From NCBI RefSeq assembly GCF_000671395.1, contig NZ_AQQY01000001.1:372001-436000 (forward strand): a stretch of DNA of 64,000 nucleotides. The letters run 5' to 3'. Both the position numbers and the translations under genes were made by a program. Positions 30,031-38,376 of this stretch are shown in pieces. Each line of letters starts with the position of its first letter. Position 1 is the first letter of the stretch. The DNA comes from Actibacterium atlanticum. Its GTDB lineage: Bacteria; Pseudomonadota; Alphaproteobacteria; Rhodobacterales; Rhodobacteraceae. Below the pieces are notes generated by a model. The model saw only the letters and a list, made by a program, of their open reading frames with translations. It had not been told where the DNA came from and did not search any database.

Positions 30031-30672
30031 ATGACTGCGCATTCTACATACAAAGGGTACGGTGCGAGTAGTGCCGGGGCTGTCGGGCCTTGGGTCAGTG
30101 TTTGTGAGACGAACTGGGGGTTTGTCATCAGCTCCGATACGCAATGGAGCAACCGATCGGTCCTGATCGAGCGCGTTTGCGCCGTGGCGGGGCTTGCCTG
30201 TCTGGTCGCGGCTTGCGGCAGTTGGCTGTTTCCGCAGGTGAATGCCTCGGTTCCGATGCCGGTAGATGTGCCGCTGCGATTGGCGTCTAGCCTGACGATG
30301 GCGATGCCGGCATTGCTGTTTCTCTGGATTTCAGACCGGGGGATGGGCAGTGAGGTACAGATCGACGTTGTCAAAGGCTGCCTGCGGCGCGGCGTATGCA
30401 ACCGTCGTGGCAAATTCCGGGTGCAAAGCAAAGTGCCGTTCTCGGACATCGCTTCAGCGTATATCAAGCGTGGGTCGACCAAAAACGATTTGTGCCAACT
30501 TCATGTCCGGCTGAAAGGGTCCAACAAGGTGGTGTATGTGGCCTCGGGCAGCGAAGCGACAATGAAGGTGCTGTATGATCGTTTGAACCAGGTTCTGCGT
30601 CCAGTGAAGACCAAGATGCCGGGCTGGGATCGGGTCGGACGCCGCCTTCTGCCTGCGGGCGCTGCATCGTAA
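30031..30672 (+). CDS. Uncharacterised two-span membrane protein
   Basis: A 213-residue protein. GAGGAGAG precedes the ATG at 30031, which is preferred to an upstream in-frame start at 29968. Two hydrophobic spans lie at about 48-68 and 81-101. The C-terminal cytoplasmic part (about 105-213) is basic and beta-rich (KFRVQSKVPFSDIASAYI, HVRLKGSNKVVYVASGSE), resembling a PH-like domain, but no family was recognised. A CtrA-type box upstream suggests cell-cycle or motility-linked control. Confidence 0.72.
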   Translation: MTAHSTYKGYGASSAGAVGPWVSVCETNWGFVISSDTQWSNRSVLIERVCAVAGLACLVAACGSWLFPQVNASVPMPVDVPLRLASSLTMAMPALLFLWISDRGMGSEVQIDVVKGCLRRGVCNRRGKFRVQSKVPFSDIASAYIKRGSTKNDLCQLHVRLKGSNKVVYVASGSEATMKVLYDRLNQVLRPVKTKMPGWDRVGRRLLPAGAAS

Positions 30673-30707
30673 ATTAGATTTCCCTCTGTTCGGTTCCACC
30701 GGACACG

Positions 30708-30735
30708 GCCCCATCCGGTTTCGGGTGGGGCTTTT
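30708..30735 (+). terminator. Terminator of the membrane-protein gene
   Basis: GCCCCATCCG pairs with CGGGTGGGGC around GTTT, one wobble, followed by TTTTC. Confidence 0.85.
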
Positions 30736-30795
30736 CATTGGTGGCCATGGCACGGACGCGCAGCTATACATCCATGGCCCAAGGAGGTTTTTTAG

Positions 30796-31695
30796 ATGCT
30801 GCGCCGAATGTTCCCCCCCAAACTTCTGAGCAAAATGCGGATTTCTCCGGTTGCCCCCCAAAGTGGGCGCGCGGGCGTTGCGGCCGTTTTGATGGTGCGC
30901 AACGAGGCTCTGAACATAGAGGAATGGGCGCGGTTTCATCTGGCAGCGGGCATTGATCACGTGATTTGCTACGATGATGGCAGCACAGATGAAACGGTGG
31001 CGATCTTGCAGGACGTGCTGGGGGACCGGCTGAGCCTGTTCCCATGGCAGCAGCGTCTTTACAGTGGCGACACCGGGCAAGAGTTGCACAATCAGCTGCT
31101 GGGCTATGGCCATGCGCTGGCCAATTTCGGCGGCCGGTTTAGGTGGATGGCCTGCATTGATGCCGATGAGTTTTTGGTGCCCAAGCAGGCGGACAGCCTG
31201 TCTGAAGCCTTGGCGCATCTTGAGCATTGCGGTCAGATCTCGTTGCCTTGGCACAATTTCGGGCGCAACGGGCATGAAAAACGCCCCAAGCAGGGAACGG
31301 TGCAAAGTTATACCCGCCGGGTGGCTGATCCGATGAGCGGTGTGCGCGGTGTAACCAACTTCAAAACAATCGTAGACCCGTGCCGCGTGACGGCGTTGAA
31401 GGTGCACAGTTATGAAGTGGACGGCAAGGCAATCACCTGGAATGACCGCGGCGAGGAGTTTGCAATCAAGGATCGCACCGGGCGGGATTTTTACGCGACC
31501 GACCACATCCAGCTGAACCACTATTACAGCCGCTCTGAAGAGGATGTGCTGGCCAAAATCGCCAATGGCCCGATTCAGACCACAGCTGCCGAACGCCACA
31601 CCGCCCGCATTCGTCGCGCGGTGGATCGCATCGAAGCCGAGGAGGTCGAAGACCGGTGCGCACTGGACTTTCTGGACCGGATTAAAGCCGGGTGA
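30796..31695 (+). CDS. Glycosyltransferase (GT92/GT2-like)
   Basis: A 299-residue GT-A type glycosyltransferase. The nucleotide-sugar site is VLMVRNEALNIEEWARFHLA (about 31-50) with YDDGSTDETVAIL next; D122-A-D124-E-F is the metal-binding DxD. The pattern of a WHNFGRNGHEKRP block in the middle matches family 92 (DUF23-like) enzymes common in roseobacters. Donor and acceptor are unknown; there are no other polysaccharide genes nearby. AAGGAGG lies eight bases before the ATG. Confidence 0.85.
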   Translation: MLRRMFPPKLLSKMRISPVAPQSGRAGVAAVLMVRNEALNIEEWARFHLAAGIDHVICYDDGSTDETVAILQDVLGDRLSLFPWQQRLYSGDTGQELHNQLLGYGHALANFGGRFRWMACIDADEFLVPKQADSLSEALAHLEHCGQISLPWHNFGRNGHEKRPKQGTVQSYTRRVADPMSGVRGVTNFKTIVDPCRVTALKVHSYEVDGKAITWNDRGEEFAIKDRTGRDFYATDHIQLNHYYSRSEEDVLAKIANGPIQTTAAERHTARIRRAVDRIEAEEVEDRCALDFLDRIKAG

Positions 31696-31768
31696 CGGCG
31701 CGTAAATCCCTTGTATGGCGCGGCTATCATAGTTACAGAACCCGGAACACTCAGCGAGGGGGCATCAC

Positions 31769-32722
31769 ATGAGCACAGCATTCGTTTTCCCAGGGCAGGG
31801 CGCCCAGGTCATTGGTATGGGCAAGGCTCTGGCTGATGAATACGCTGCGTCCAAAGCGGTTTTCGACGAGGTGGATGACGCGCTGGGCGAAAAGTTGAGC
31901 AGCCTGATCTGGGAAGGTGAGCTGGACGAGCTGACCCTGACCCAAAATGCGCAACCGGCGCTGATGGCAACCTCGCTGGCGGCAATGCGCGCCTTGGAAA
32001 GCGAAGGCGTCACGATGGATACGGCCGCTTTTGTCGCGGGCCATTCGCTGGGCGAATATTCGGCGCTGGCCGCGTCTGGCGCGCTAAGCATTGCCGATGC
32101 CGCCCGTTTGCTGCGCACCCGTGGACAGGCCATGCAGGCGGCAGTGCCCGTGGGCGAAGGCGCGATGGCGGCCTTGCTGGGGCTGGACATGGAGGGCGCG
32201 CGCAAGGTCGCTGAACGTGCTGCGGCTGATCTGGGGCGCGTTTGTCAGGCGGCCAATGACAATGATCCGACACAGGTTGTAATCTCGGGCCATGCGGATG
32301 CGGTGCAACACGCCGTTGAACTGGCCCGCGAAGCAGGCGCGCGCCGCGCCGTCATGCTGCCGGTTTCTGCGCCGTTCCATTGCGCGCTAATGCAGCCCGC
32401 AGCCGATGTCATGGCCGAGGCGTTGAGCCATGTCGAAATAAACGAGCCCAAAGTCCCGCTGGTGGCCAATGTTTTGGCGCATTCCTGTGATCAGCCGGCG
32501 ACCATTCGTTCGTTGTTGGTGGATCAGGTGACCCATTCGGTACGTTGGCGGGAATCGGTCCAGTGGATGGCACAGCAAGGTGTTGATACCTACTGGGAAC
32601 TAGGCGCAGGCAAAGCTCTGTGCGGCATGATCCGTCGTATTCACAAGGGCGCGGGCATGAAAGCGATCACCAATCCTGACGAAGTGCGCGCAGCGGCCCA
32701 AAGCATCGCCGACGCGGCATAA
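31769..32722 (+). CDS. fabD: Malonyl CoA-acyl carrier protein transacylase
   Basis: Loads malonyl groups onto ACP for fatty acid synthesis. The 317-residue protein shows FPGQGAQ at the start, the catalytic serine in GHSLGEYSAL (Ser93) and the catalytic histidine in SAPFHCALM (about 198). It opens the fabD-fabG-acpP-fabF series and lies 23 bp before fabG. Confidence 0.97.
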   Translation: MSTAFVFPGQGAQVIGMGKALADEYAASKAVFDEVDDALGEKLSSLIWEGELDELTLTQNAQPALMATSLAAMRALESEGVTMDTAAFVAGHSLGEYSALAASGALSIADAARLLRTRGQAMQAAVPVGEGAMAALLGLDMEGARKVAERAAADLGRVCQAANDNDPTQVVISGHADAVQHAVELAREAGARRAVMLPVSAPFHCALMQPAADVMAEALSHVEINEPKVPLVANVLAHSCDQPATIRSLLVDQVTHSVRWRESVQWMAQQGVDTYWELGAGKALCGMIRRIHKGAGMKAITNPDEVRAAAQSIADAA

Positions 32723-32745
32723 TTGATAGAGACAAAGAGGTTTTC

Positions 32746-33483
32746 ATGTTTGATCTGACCGGAAAAGCGGCGCTGATCACCGGCGCTTCGGGCGGCATTG
32801 GCGGGGCCATTGCCCGCGCGTTGCATGCGCAAGGCGCAACAGTGGGCCTGTCGGGCACTCGGGTAGAGCCTTTGCAGGCGTTGGCGGATGAGCTGGGCGA
32901 ACGCGCCCATGTCCTGCCGTGCAACCTTGGAGATGCAGAGGCGCTGGCCGAACTGCCCAAACAGGCCGTTGCCGCCATGGGAAGCCTGGACATTCTGGTC
33001 AACAATGCTGGAATCACCCGTGACAATTTGATGATGCGGATGAAGGAAGACGAATGGAACGATGTTCTGGGCGTCAACCTGACCGTTCCCATGCAGCTGT
33101 CCAAAGCGGCCTTGCGCGGAATGATGAAGGCGCGTTGGGGCCGGATCATCAATATTACCTCGGTTGTCGGGCGCACCGGGAATCCGGGGCAGGGCAATTA
33201 CACCGCTGCAAAGGCGGGTCTGGTGGCCCTGTCTAAATCGCTGGCGCAAGAGGTTGCCTCACGCGGGTTGACGGTTAACTGCGTGGCGCCGGGTTTCATC
33301 CAGACCGCGATGACCGAAAAGCTGAACGACGACCAGAAAGATCGTATTCTGGGTGTCATTCCCACGGGCCGTATGGGCAGCCCGGAAGAGATTGCCTCGG
33401 CGGTGGTCTATCTTGCTTCGGAAGAGGCGGCTTACGTTAATGGTGCCACCTTGCACGTCAATGGCGGCATGGACATGGTCTGA
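32746..33483 (+). CDS. fabG: 3-oxoacyl-ACP reductase
   Basis: NADPH-dependent reductase of fatty acid synthesis, a short-chain dehydrogenase. The 245-residue protein has the cofactor motif GASGGIG (13-19), NNAG (86-89) and the catalytic triad S139, Y152, K156 in the NYTAAKAG block. The C-terminus GATLHVNGGMDMV is typical. Confidence 0.97.
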   Translation: MFDLTGKAALITGASGGIGGAIARALHAQGATVGLSGTRVEPLQALADELGERAHVLPCNLGDAEALAELPKQAVAAMGSLDILVNNAGITRDNLMMRMKEDEWNDVLGVNLTVPMQLSKAALRGMMKARWGRIINITSVVGRTGNPGQGNYTAAKAGLVALSKSLAQEVASRGLTVNCVAPGFIQTAMTEKLNDDQKDRILGVIPTGRMGSPEEIASAVVYLASEEAAYVNGATLHVNGGMDMV

Positions 33484-33510
33484 TCGTTGCCGGTATCGGA
33501 CCGAAAGCGT

Positions 33511-33538
33511 TTGCCTTACGGTTGCGATATGCTATAGC
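33511..33538 (+). promoter_or_regulatory. Putative internal promoter for acpP
   Basis: -35 TTGCCT (33511-33516), a 16-bp spacer and -10 TATAGC (33533-33538) in the 162-bp gap between fabG and acpP. A separate promoter would fit the high demand for ACP. Confidence 0.4.
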
Positions 33539-33645
33539 GGCGCAGATTTTAACGCTGGCAGAGCTTCTGCTGGCTCTCGAGTGGCTCGTTTTGCGGGCCA
33601 AGTTACCGAAACGGGCAACACGCCCGAGACTTATGAGGAACGGAT

Positions 33646-33879
33646 ATGAGCGACATTGCAGATCGCGTGAAGAAGATCGTTGTCGAGCACCTGGGCGTGG
33701 AAGAAGATAAAGTTGCTGAAAACGCATCTTTCATCGATGACCTGGGCGCAGACAGCCTGGACACGGTTGAGCTGGTTATGGCTTTCGAAGAAGAGTTCGG
33801 CATCGAAATTCCTGATGACGCTGCTGAAACCATTCAGACCTTCGGCGACGCGGTGAAATTCATCACCGAAGCTTCCTGA
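33646..33879 (+). CDS. acpP: Acyl carrier protein
   Basis: A 77-residue acidic carrier protein. The phosphopantetheine serine is Ser37 in [13 protein letters not shown]. It lies between fabG and fabF, each side with its own spacer; a strong terminator follows, so acpP is probably produced largely as a short transcript. Confidence 0.98.
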   Translation: MSDIADRVKKIVVEHLGVEEDKVAENASFIDDLGADSLDTVELVMAFEEEFGIEIPDDAAETIQTFGDAVKFITEAS

Positions 33880-33903
33880 TCCTGATCAGGTTTGAATTTG
33901 CGG

Positions 33904-33933
33904 AAAACGGTGCCCTTTAGGGTGCCGTTTTTT
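33904..33933 (+). terminator. Terminator of acpP
   Basis: AAAACGGTGCCC pairs with GGGTGCCGTTTT (two G-U wobbles) around TTTA, followed by a T run. Confidence 0.92.
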
Positions 33934-34044
33934 GTATTTTCGGCCAAGGCGGCAGAATCCTGCCGCTATGGCTGTTTTCCTTGCCCCTGAGCATGAAACC
34001 ACGGTATCAGGGGCGGCAATTATACGAGGCAGAAGGAGCATAAC

Positions 34045-35301
34045 ATGCGTCGCGTAGTCGTCACCGGTTTGGGGATGGTGTCACCGCTTGCATGCGGGGT
34101 TGAAGAGTCCTGGAAGCGTATTCTGGATGGACAGTCCGGCGCTGGTCTGATCACCCGCTTTGATGCTTCGGCTGTGACCACGAAATATGCTTGTGAAGTG
34201 CCCCGCGGCGATGGCTCGGATGGCACGTTCAACCCGGATGACTGGATGCCTGCCAAAGAGCAGCGCAAGGTCGATGACTTTATCGTTTATGCGATGTCGG
34301 CTGCTGAACAGGCGGTCAAGGATTCAGGCTGGATGCCGGAAGACACAGAATCGCTGGAACGCACCGGTGTTCTGATTGGCTCGGGCATTGGTGGGCTGGG
34401 CACAATCGCCGATACGGCTGTGTTGCTGAAAGAACGTGGCCCGCGCCGTGTATCGCCTTTCTTTATTCCCGGCTCGCTGATCAACCTGATCTCGGGTCAG
34501 GTCAGCATCAAATACGGTTTCAAAGGCCCCAACCATTCGGTTGTGACGGCCTGCTCGACCGGGGCCCATGCCATTGGCGATGCGGCCCGTCTGATTCAGT
34601 GGGAAGACGCCGATGTGATGATCGCAGGCGGGGCCGAAGCCGCGATCTGCGAAATCGGGATTGCCGGGTTTAACGCTTGCAAAGCGCTGTCGACCAAACG
34701 CGCTGATGATCCTCAGTCGGCCAGCCGCCCTTATGACGAAGATCGCGATGGGTTCGTGATGGGCGAGGGCGCAGGTGTTGTTGTGCTGGAAGAGTACGAA
34801 CACGCCAAGGCGCGCGGTGCCAAGATCTATGCCGAAGTTCTGGGCTATGGTCTGTCGGGCGACGCCTATCACATCACCGCCCCGTCAGAAAATGGCGAAG
34901 GCGGGGAACGCGCCATGCGCAACGCCTTGAAACGCGCTGGTTTGCAGCCGGATGCGATTGATTACATCAATGCGCATGGGACCTCGACCATGGCGGATGT
35001 CATCGAATTGGGCGCGGTTGAGCGCCTGCTGGGCAATGCTGCGGGTAAGGCGACCATGTCATCGACCAAGTCGTCGACCGGTCACCTGCTGGGTGCTGCG
35101 GGCGCGATCGAGGCGATCTTCTCGATCCTTGCGATCCGGGATCAGGTGGCCCCGCCCACCATCAACCTAGACACCCCGGCGGCGGAAACCCCGCTTAGCC
35201 TGGCCGCCAATGAAGCCCAACCCCGCGAAATCAACATCGCTCTGAGCAACTCGTTCGGCTTTGGCGGGACCAACGCTTCGCTGATCATGGGTAAGGTCTG
35301 A
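34045..35301 (+). CDS. fabF: Beta-ketoacyl-ACP synthase II
   Basis: Elongating condensing enzyme of fatty acid synthesis. The 418-residue protein has the active-site cysteine C170 in TACSTGAHAI and the two histidines H311 (NAHGTST) and H347 (STGHLLGAAGA). AGAAGGAGC precedes the ATG. It lies 6 bp before mltG. Confidence 0.97.
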   Translation: MRRVVVTGLGMVSPLACGVEESWKRILDGQSGAGLITRFDASAVTTKYACEVPRGDGSDGTFNPDDWMPAKEQRKVDDFIVYAMSAAEQAVKDSGWMPEDTESLERTGVLIGSGIGGLGTIADTAVLLKERGPRRVSPFFIPGSLINLISGQVSIKYGFKGPNHSVVTACSTGAHAIGDAARLIQWEDADVMIAGGAEAAICEIGIAGFNACKALSTKRADDPQSASRPYDEDRDGFVMGEGAGVVVLEEYEHAKARGAKIYAEVLGYGLSGDAYHITAPSENGEGGERAMRNALKRAGLQPDAIDYINAHGTSTMADVIELGAVERLLGNAAGKATMSSTKSSTGHLLGAAGAIEAIFSILAIRDQVAPPTINLDTPAAETPLSLAANEAQPREINIALSNSFGFGGTNASLIMGKV

Positions 35302-35307
35302 TCTGAT

Positions 35308-36462
35308 ATGTGGCGCAGTATTGCCTCGAATGCGTTGAGCCTGCTGATCGTTGTACTGCTGCTGTGTGGCGGTGTGATTTTGTGGGGCAAGGGGCAATAT
35401 ACCACTGCCGGGCCGCTGGATCAGGCGATTTGCCTGCGGGTGGAAACCGGCAGCAACATGCGCCGTGTGTCGGATGAATTAGCCAACCAGGGGGCCATTA
35501 CCAACGGTCGGATTTTCCTAGCGGGGGCGGATTACGAAGACAAGGCCAGCAAGTTGAAGGCGGGCAGCTATCTGATCACCGATGGCAGCTCTATGCAGCA
35601 GATCGTGGATCAGATCACAACCTCTGGGCGGTCGACTTGCGGGACCGAGGTGAACTATCGCATCGGGATTCTGTCGGCGGAGTTGCAGGTGCGCGAGCTT
35701 GACCCGGCGACCAACCGGTATGTTGAAGTACTGGCCCATGACCCGGCTGAGGGAGAGGCCCCGGCAGAATATGCCGAGGTCGCGGCGCAATCTGATGTGC
35801 GTTACCGCGTGACTTTGGCTGAGGGCGTGACCAGCTGGCAGGTCGTTGACGCGTTGAAATCGGCCGAGTTTCTGACCGGTGAGGTTTCAAACCTGCCCGC
35901 CGAGGGCAGTTTGGCACCCGACAGTTATGAGCTGACCCGTGGCGCTGATCGGGCCGAGTTGATCGCCCGCATGGAGCTGGCACAGGCTGAGCTGATTGCT
36001 GAGCTGTGGCCCGCACGGGCGGAGGGGCTGCCGTTGGCAAATGAGCAAGAAGCGCTGATCCTGGCTTCGATCATTGAAAAAGAGACCGGCGTTTCCAGCG
36101 AGCGGGAACAGGTGTCCAGCGTGTTCATCAACCGTTTGAACCAGGGTATTCGCCTGCAAACGGACCCGACGGTGATCTATGGGATTACCAATGGGCAAGG
36201 CAGTTTGGGCCGCGGGTTGCGCCAGTCTGAACTGCGCCGCGAGACGCCCTACAACACTTATGTGATTGATGCCCTGCCGCCTACGCCGATTGCCAACCCG
36301 GGGCGTGCCTCGATCGAAGCGGCGCTGAACCCGGCAAACACGGATTTCATATTCTTTGTGGCGGATGGCACAGGCGGGCATGCGTTTGCCAAGACCTTGG
36401 CCGAGCATAACCGCAACGTGGCTGAGTGGCGCAAAATCGAAGCCGAACGGGCCAATCAATAG
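35308..36462 (+). CDS. mltG: Endolytic transglycosylase MltG
   Basis: Membrane-anchored lytic transglycosylase (YceG family) that cleaves nascent peptidoglycan and sets glycan chain length. The 384-residue protein has an N-terminal anchor (about residues 7-27), a LysM-like region (about 40-110) and the catalytic core LILASIIEKETG with the Glu at 257-259, followed by FINRLNQGIRLQTDPTVIYG. The gene follows fabF almost directly and is the last gene before the GTA cluster. Confidence 0.95.
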   Translation: MWRSIASNALSLLIVVLLLCGGVILWGKGQYTTAGPLDQAICLRVETGSNMRRVSDELANQGAITNGRIFLAGADYEDKASKLKAGSYLITDGSSMQQIVDQITTSGRSTCGTEVNYRIGILSAELQVRELDPATNRYVEVLAHDPAEGEAPAEYAEVAAQSDVRYRVTLAEGVTSWQVVDALKSAEFLTGEVSNLPAEGSLAPDSYELTRGADRAELIARMELAQAELIAELWPARAEGLPLANEQEALILASIIEKETGVSSEREQVSSVFINRLNQGIRLQTDPTVIYGITNGQGSLGRGLRQSELRRETPYNTYVIDALPPTPIANPGRASIEAALNPANTDFIFFVADGTGGHAFAKTLAEHNRNVAEWRKIEAERANQ

Positions 36463-36498
36463 GCGGTTAACAGGGTCTGAGGGCGAAGTAACGATCCG

Positions 36499-36513
36499 TT
36501 AACGCTCTGATAA
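36499..36513. promoter_or_regulatory. CtrA-like box (one mismatch) upstream of the GTA promoter
   Basis: TTAA-N7-ATAA, one base off the CtrA consensus TTAA-N7-TTAA, ends 11 bp before the -35 element at 36525. Confidence 0.3.
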
Positions 36514-36524
36514 CATTAAACTTC

Positions 36525-36553
36525 TTGACCTTTCGAACGGTCCAAAGTATAAA
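36525..36553 (+). promoter_or_regulatory. Strong sigma-70-type promoter upstream of the GTA cluster
   Basis: -35 TTGACC (36525-36530), a 17-bp spacer, -10 TATAAA (36548-36553). The start point would be about 36560. It is the best sigma-70 match I found in the window and points to the GTA genes. Confidence 0.6.
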
Positions 36554-36577
36554 TCAGTCAAGCTGGAAGAAATGGGC

Positions 36578-36613
36578 AAGCGGCCTGGGGGTGACCCCGG
36601 TGCCGCTTTTTCG
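36578..36613 (+). terminator. Intrinsic terminator just before GTA g1
   Basis: AAGCGGC pairs with GCCGCTT, and inner GGGG with CCCC around GTGA, followed by TTTTTCGTTTCTCTC. It begins only about 20 nt after the predicted start point at 36560, so transcription could stop after about 55 nt unless antiterminated. It could also end mltG transcription. Confidence 0.7.
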
Positions 36614-36655
36614 TTTCTCTCGTGCGGAAAAGCATGAGGGGTGGGCTTCGCACTT

Positions 36656-37006
36656 ATGACGATGATTTCTCCAATCGGGGGTGAGGACGCAGCACAAGCG
36701 GTGCTTGTGGCTGCTGAAGAGCATTATCAGCGCGCCATCGACGCGCTGAATACATTGATAAAAGACGTGGACGCGGGCCAGTCGGCCCGCGCGAAAGAGC
36801 TGAAAAGCGCCCTGAGTGAGCTTGGAAAGGCTACTCAGACCGCCTTTGACGAAAGGGCCAAAGTTGAAAAGCGTATCAGAAATGAAAGTGGCGCCGTCCA
36901 CGACTACGCCCTCGACTTCGAGCAGGCCAGAGCTGAGATCGGGCGCCGTCTTGCTTGCCTCAGCACCGCCGCAGGAACAGGAAGCGTTTCTGACGGGGTT
37001 GAGTGA
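36656..37006 (+). CDS. GTA g1: small terminase-like protein
   Basis: First gene of the GTA structural cluster; corresponds to orfg1 of RcGTA, considered a small terminase. The 116-residue product is almost entirely helical and coiled-coil-like (AAEEHYQRAIDALNTLI, AKELKSALSELGKATQTAF), with no recognisable DNA-binding motif. The ATG at 36656 is preferred to an upstream GTG at 36641. Its 3' part overlaps the terminase large subunit gene in another frame. Confidence 0.75.
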   Translation: MTMISPIGGEDAAQAVLVAAEEHYQRAIDALNTLIKDVDAGQSARAKELKSALSELGKATQTAFDERAKVEKRIRNESGAVHDYALDFEQARAEIGRRLACLSTAAGTGSVSDGVE

Positions 37007-38276
37007 GGGGGCGCTTTTGGCGTTGCCCTATCTGTTCGAGTTCTGGGCATTGCCGCATCAGATGCCCCCCGAGGGCGAATGGCGCAGCTGGGTGATACTG
37101 GGTGGTCGTGGCGCGGGGAAAACCCGCGCCGGGGCCGAGTGGGTGCGGTCCGAGGTTGAGGGCTCTCGCCCGCTGGACCCGGGGCGGTCGCGCCGGGTGG
37201 CTTTGGTTGGCGAGACCTTGGATCAGGCCCGCGAGGTGATGGTGTTCGGCGAGAGTGGCATTCTGGCGTGCTCGCCGCCCGACCGGCGCCCCAAGTGGGA
37301 GGCCAGCCGCAAGCGGCTGGTTTGGCCCAACGGGGCGGTGGCGCAGATATTCTCGGCCCATGAACCCGAAAGCCTGCGTGGGCCGCAGTTTGATGCGGCT
37401 TGGGTGGACGAGCTGGCCAAGTGGAAGCGGGCCGAGGAAGCCTGGGACATGTTGCAGTTCGGGCTCAGGTTGGGGCCGTGCCCGCGCCAATGCGTCACCA
37501 CCACGCCGCGCAATGTGCCGGTGCTGAAAACGATTTTGGACAATCCGTCGACGGTGATGACACACGCCCCGACCGAGGCGAACCGGGCCTATCTGGCGGC
37601 CTCGTTCCTGGAAGAGGTGCGCACGCGCTATGCGGGCACCCGGTTGGGCCGACAGGAACTGGACGGGGTGTTGTTGACAGATGTCGATGGCGCGCTGTGG
37701 TCGATGGAAGGGTTGGAAGCGCAGCGGTTGGATAAGGTGCCGCCGCTGGACCGGATCGTCGTGGCGGTGGACCCGCCGGTGACGGGCGGTGGTAATTCAG
37801 ACGAATGCGGGATCCTGGTGGTGGGCGCGCGGGTTCAGGGGGACCCGCAGCAATGGCAGGCTGTGGTGCTGGAAGATGCATCGGTTTCAGCCGCCGCGCC
37901 CGCCACCTGGGCGCGGGCCGCGATTGCCGCGATGGAGCGCCACGGCGCCGACCGTTTGGTGGCCGAGGTCAACCAGGGCGGGGACATGGTGGAAAGCGTG
38001 ATCCGGCAGGTGGACCCGTTGGTGCCCTACAAATCGGTGCGGGCGTCTAAGGGTAAAACTGCGCGGGCCGAGCCTGTGGCGGCTTTGTACGAGCAGGGGC
38101 GGGTGGCGCATATGCGCGGCCTTGGCGCGCTGGAGGACCAGATGTGTCAGATGACGACGCGGGGGTTTCAGGGCAAGGGTAGCCCGGACCGGGTGGATGC
38201 GCTGGTCTGGGCGATCCACGAGCTGATGATTGAACCGGCGGCGCATTGGCGCAGGCCTCGGGTGCGGACCCTCTAA
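36882..38276 (+). CDS. GTA g2: terminase large subunit
   Basis: ATPase-nuclease that packages about 4-5 kb of random host DNA into GTA heads (from known RcGTA). The 464-residue protein has Walker A GGRGAGKT at 74-81, a Walker B region FDAAWVDELAKW near 170-180, and a nuclease domain with acidic residues (VVAVDPPVTGG, then LVAEVNQGGDM). The start is chosen at MKVAPSTTT; a frame opening at 36816 is also possible. It overlaps g1 by about 125 bp. Confidence 0.93.
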   Translation: MKVAPSTTTPSTSSRPELRSGAVLLASAPPQEQEAFLTGLSEGALLALPYLFEFWALPHQMPPEGEWRSWVILGGRGAGKTRAGAEWVRSEVEGSRPLDPGRSRRVALVGETLDQAREVMVFGESGILACSPPDRRPKWEASRKRLVWPNGAVAQIFSAHEPESLRGPQFDAAWVDELAKWKRAEEAWDMLQFGLRLGPCPRQCVTTTPRNVPVLKTILDNPSTVMTHAPTEANRAYLAASFLEEVRTRYAGTRLGRQELDGVLLTDVDGALWSMEGLEAQRLDKVPPLDRIVVAVDPPVTGGGNSDECGILVVGARVQGDPQQWQAVVLEDASVSAAAPATWARAAIAAMERHGADRLVAEVNQGGDMVESVIRQVDPLVPYKSVRASKGKTARAEPVAALYEQGRVAHMRGLGALEDQMCQMTTRGFQGKGSPDRVDALVWAIHELMIEPAAHWRRPRVRTL

Positions 38277-38376
38277 CCTAAACCTGAATTTTCGCAAAAT
38301 GCGTGGCCCCAGGAACGGGGCGCGTTCTTTTGGCATGCCCGCAGGGCGGCCGGGCTGATCGAGGAGCACAAACACG

